Assembly (NCBI GenBank): GCA_002796995.1
Contig: PEKW01000007.1
Span: forward strand, 248,001 to 312,000
Length of the DNA stretch: 64,000 nt
Direction of reading: 5' to 3'
DNA from: Rhizobium sp.
GTDB taxonomy: Bacteria > Pseudomonadota > Alphaproteobacteria > Rhizobiales > Rhizobiaceae
In this document: piece by piece, positions 61,759-64,000 of the stretch
Position numbering within the stretch: the stretch's first letter is position 1
Layout of the letters: the number at the start of each line of letters is the position of its first letter
Program-made: the position numbers and the translations under genes
The notes under the pieces: model-generated
Databases searched by the model: none
What the model was told of the DNA's origin: nothing
Seen by the model: only the letters and a program-made list of their open reading frames with translations

Positions 61759-63200
61759 GCCGCATCGTCGCCGGTCCGTTCAACCGCGTCGAGGGCGACC
61801 TCGAAGTGACGCTCGACATCAAGGACGGCGTCATCGAGAAAGCCGAGGTGACGACCACGCTCTATCGCGGCTTCGAGCAGATCCTGTGCGGCCGGCCGGC
61901 GCCCGATGCCCTGGTGATCGCACCGCGCATCTGCGGCATCTGTTCGGTATCCCAATCGATCGCCGCGTCGACGGCGCTGCGCAACCTCGCCGGCGGCCGG
62001 GCCGCGCCGAACGGCTATCTCGCCGCGAACCTTGCCCATGCGGCGGAGAACATCGCCGACCACCTCACCCATTTCTACCTGTTCTTCATGCCGGATTTCG
62101 CCCGGGCCGAGTATGCGGCCCGTCCCTGGCACGAGGAGACCGTCAATCGCTTCAAGGCGGTGAGCGGCAGCGGATCCGCCCGTTTCCTGCCGATGCGCCG
62201 GCGCCTGCTCGAAGTGATGGGCGTGGTCGCCGGCAAGTGGCCGCATTCGCTGGCCTTCCAGCCGGGTGGAACGACGCGCGCCATCGACATCGGCGAGCGC
62301 GTCCAGCTCGCCGCGTTGATGGGCGAGTTCCAGCTCTTTCTCGAAGAGGCGGTCTACGGTGTGTCGCTCGACACGATCCTGTCCATGGCCACCATCGCGG
62401 ATCTGGAGGACTATGCCGCCGGACCGTCCGGCGCGGATTTTGCCCTGTTCCTGCGGCTGGCCGAGGACCTGTCGCTCGCGAAGATGGGCAAGGGACCCGG
62501 CCCGCTGATCTCCTTTGGCGCCTATCACGACAGCCAGTCGTCGCTGCTGCCAGGGGGTGTTACGGATGCGTTGGGACAGAGCCGCCCCCTCGACGTCGCC
62601 GGTATTTCGGAGGATGTCGCCCATGCCTGGTTCGCCGACACCGACCGACGGCCGGATCACTCCGACACCGTGCCGGTTGTTGCCAAGGACGGCGCCTATT
62701 CCTGGGCCAAGGCACCGCGGCTCGCCGGCAGCCCGGCCGAGACCGGAGCGGCCGCGCGCCTGGCCGTGGCCGATCATCCGCTGATCGCCGAACTGCTTCG
62801 CCTCGATGGCGGTACGTCGGTCAGGACCCGCATCGTCGCCCGGCTGGTGGAGACGGCGATCCTCGTCCACGCAATGCACGGATGGCTGAGGCAGCTGCGC
62901 CTCAAGGACGAATTCTGCAGCCATTTCGCCATACCCGACGATGCGGTCGCCTCCGGTCTCGTCGAAGCGGCCCGGGGCGCCCTCGGCCACTGGGTCAGCC
63001 TCAAGGGCGGAGAAATCAGCCGCTACCAGATCATCGCGCCGACGACCTGGAATTTTTCGCCGCGCGATGCGGCCGGGGTGGCCGGTCCGCTCGAGCAGGC
63101 CCTGGCCGGCCTCGATACCGGCGGGCTCGGCGCCCAGTCGGCCGCGCTTCAGCACGTCATCCGCTCCTTCGATCCCTGCATGGTCTGCACGGCCCACTAG
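61755..63200 (+). CDS. hupV: regulatory (H2-sensing) [NiFe]-hydrogenase large subunit
   Basis: RICGICSVSQSIAAS and terminal FDPCMVCTAH; overlaps hupU stop. Confidence 0.9.
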   Translation: MSRIVAGPFNRVEGDLEVTLDIKDGVIEKAEVTTTLYRGFEQILCGRPAPDALVIAPRICGICSVSQSIAASTALRNLAGGRAAPNGYLAANLAHAAENIADHLTHFYLFFMPDFARAEYAARPWHEETVNRFKAVSGSGSARFLPMRRRLLEVMGVVAGKWPHSLAFQPGGTTRAIDIGERVQLAALMGEFQLFLEEAVYGVSLDTILSMATIADLEDYAAGPSGADFALFLRLAEDLSLAKMGKGPGPLISFGAYHDSQSSLLPGGVTDALGQSRPLDVAGISEDVAHAWFADTDRRPDHSDTVPVVAKDGAYSWAKAPRLAGSPAETGAAARLAVADHPLIAELLRLDGGTSVRTRIVARLVETAILVHAMHGWLRQLRLKDEFCSHFAIPDDAVASGLVEAARGALGHWVSLKGGEISRYQIIAPTTWNFSPRDAAGVAGPLEQALAGLDTGGLGAQSAALQHVIRSFDPCMVCTAH

Positions 63201-63359
63201 GGACCGCTGCGCGACGGCGGGCAACCGGTCAGCGCCTTTCCAGCAATGAAAAACATGCTTGCATCCGAGACCCCGCGGCAGGTATGCGCGGACAATCCCA
63301 TCTGAAAATAAGCGAATGAAAATAACGAACTAGGACGGATTTTCGCCGGCGGTTCAATC

Positions 63360-63375
63360 TGGTCTGCTTCTTGCA
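63360..63375 (+). promoter_or_regulatory. sigma54 (-24/-12) promoter upstream of hupS
   Basis: TGGTCTGCTTCTTGCA matches TGGNNNNNNNNTTGCW with GG-N10-GC spacing. Confidence 0.72.
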
Positions 63376-63445
63376 AACACCATCCCATCACACCCGCTCA
63401 CATGCTTGAAGCGGGTCGCAAGGGTGGAAAGGCTGGAGGAGCACC

Positions 63446-64000
63446 ATGGCAGCAACAGAAACTTTTTACGATGTCATTCGCCGTCAAGGCATCACCAGGC
63501 GCAGCTTCACCAAGTTCTGCAGCCTGACGGCCGCCAGCCTCGGCTTCGGCCCGGGCGCGGCTACCGCGATGGCCCAGGCGCTCGAAACCAACGAGCGGGT
63601 ACCGGTCATCTGGATGCACGGCCTGGAATGCACCTGCTGTTCGGAGAGCTTCATCCGCTCGGCCCACCCGCTGGTGAAGGACGTCGTGCTGTCGATGATA
63701 TCGCTCGACTATGACGATACGATCATGGCGGCGGCCGGCCATCAGGCCGAGGCGATCCTCGAAGAGACCAAGCAGAAGTACAAGGGCAAATACATCCTCG
63801 CCGTCGAGGGCAATCCGCCGCTCAACGAGGACGGCATGTTCTGCATCGACGGCGGCCGGCCCTTCGTCGAGAAGCTGAAATGGATGGCGGAAGACGCCAT
63901 GGCGATTATCGCCTGGGGCGCCTGCGCTTCCTGGGGCTGCGTCCAGGCGGCCAAGCCGAACCCGACCCAGGCCACCCCGATCGACAAGGTCATCCGCGAC
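63446..64000 (+). CDS. hupS: uptake [NiFe]-hydrogenase small subunit, 3' truncated by window edge
   Basis: Tat signal [68 protein letters not shown]; open to window end. Confidence 0.95.
   Translation, partial: MAATETFYDVIRRQGITRRSFTKFCSLTAASLGFGPGAATAMAQALETNERVPVIWMHGLECTCCSESFIRSAHPLVKDVVLSMISLDYDDTIMAAAGHQAEAILEETKQKYKGKYILAVEGNPPLNEDGMFCIDGGRPFVEKLKWMAEDAMAIIAWGACASWGCVQAAKPNPTQATPIDKVIRD

Noticed and set aside
61392-63224. 610-aa minus-strand ORF
   Set aside because: Antisense to hupU/hupV, which are unambiguous

Overview
This is a GC-rich, alphaproteobacterial-looking (Rhizobiales-like) chromosomal window, densely packed with catabolic and regulatory operons. All calls come from reading the supplied sequence and ORF track; no database search was run. 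Left to right: (1) a phenylacetate catabolism block (paaK partial, TetR/paaR, paaZ, paaE-D-C-B-A, thiolase, paaX); (2) an aga-like amino-sugar locus (agaZ/kbaZ-like, DeoR regulator, BadF-type kinase, sugar ABC transporter, SIS protein); (3) branched-chain ketoacid dehydrogenase (E1a/E1b/E2), an Lrp regulator and a leucine-degradation (liu) operon; (4) a sulfur/sulfonate block: Rrf2 regulator, acyl-CoA-dehydrogenase-like protein, two tandem microproteins with strong ribosome-binding sites, flavin reductase, FAD/NAD(P) oxidoreductase, ssuBCD and two tandem ssuA genes; (5) two HWE/HisKA_2-type sensor kinases with a lone receiver; (6) carbonic anhydrase, hemerythrin-like protein and a truncated cobT remnant; (7) a paoABC-like molybdenum hydroxylase with a TetR regulator; (8) an IclR / RidA / amino-acid ABC / D-threonine-aldolase-like locus; (9) an accessory stretch with cold-shock protein, GST pseudogene, CGNR protein, DUF3224, Arr-like ADP-ribosyltransferase, Rrf2 plus TrxR-like pair and HdeD-like protein; (10) the start of a [NiFe]-hydrogenase cluster (hupU, hupV, partial hupS with a sigma54-type promoter). 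The most interesting items are the microprotein pair and shared AT-rich motif in the sulfur block, several well-formed dyads in divergent promoters, a frameshifted ssuB C-terminus, the cobT and GST remnants, and the H2-sensor type hydrogenase. No rRNA, tRNA, CRISPR array or transposon was recognised.
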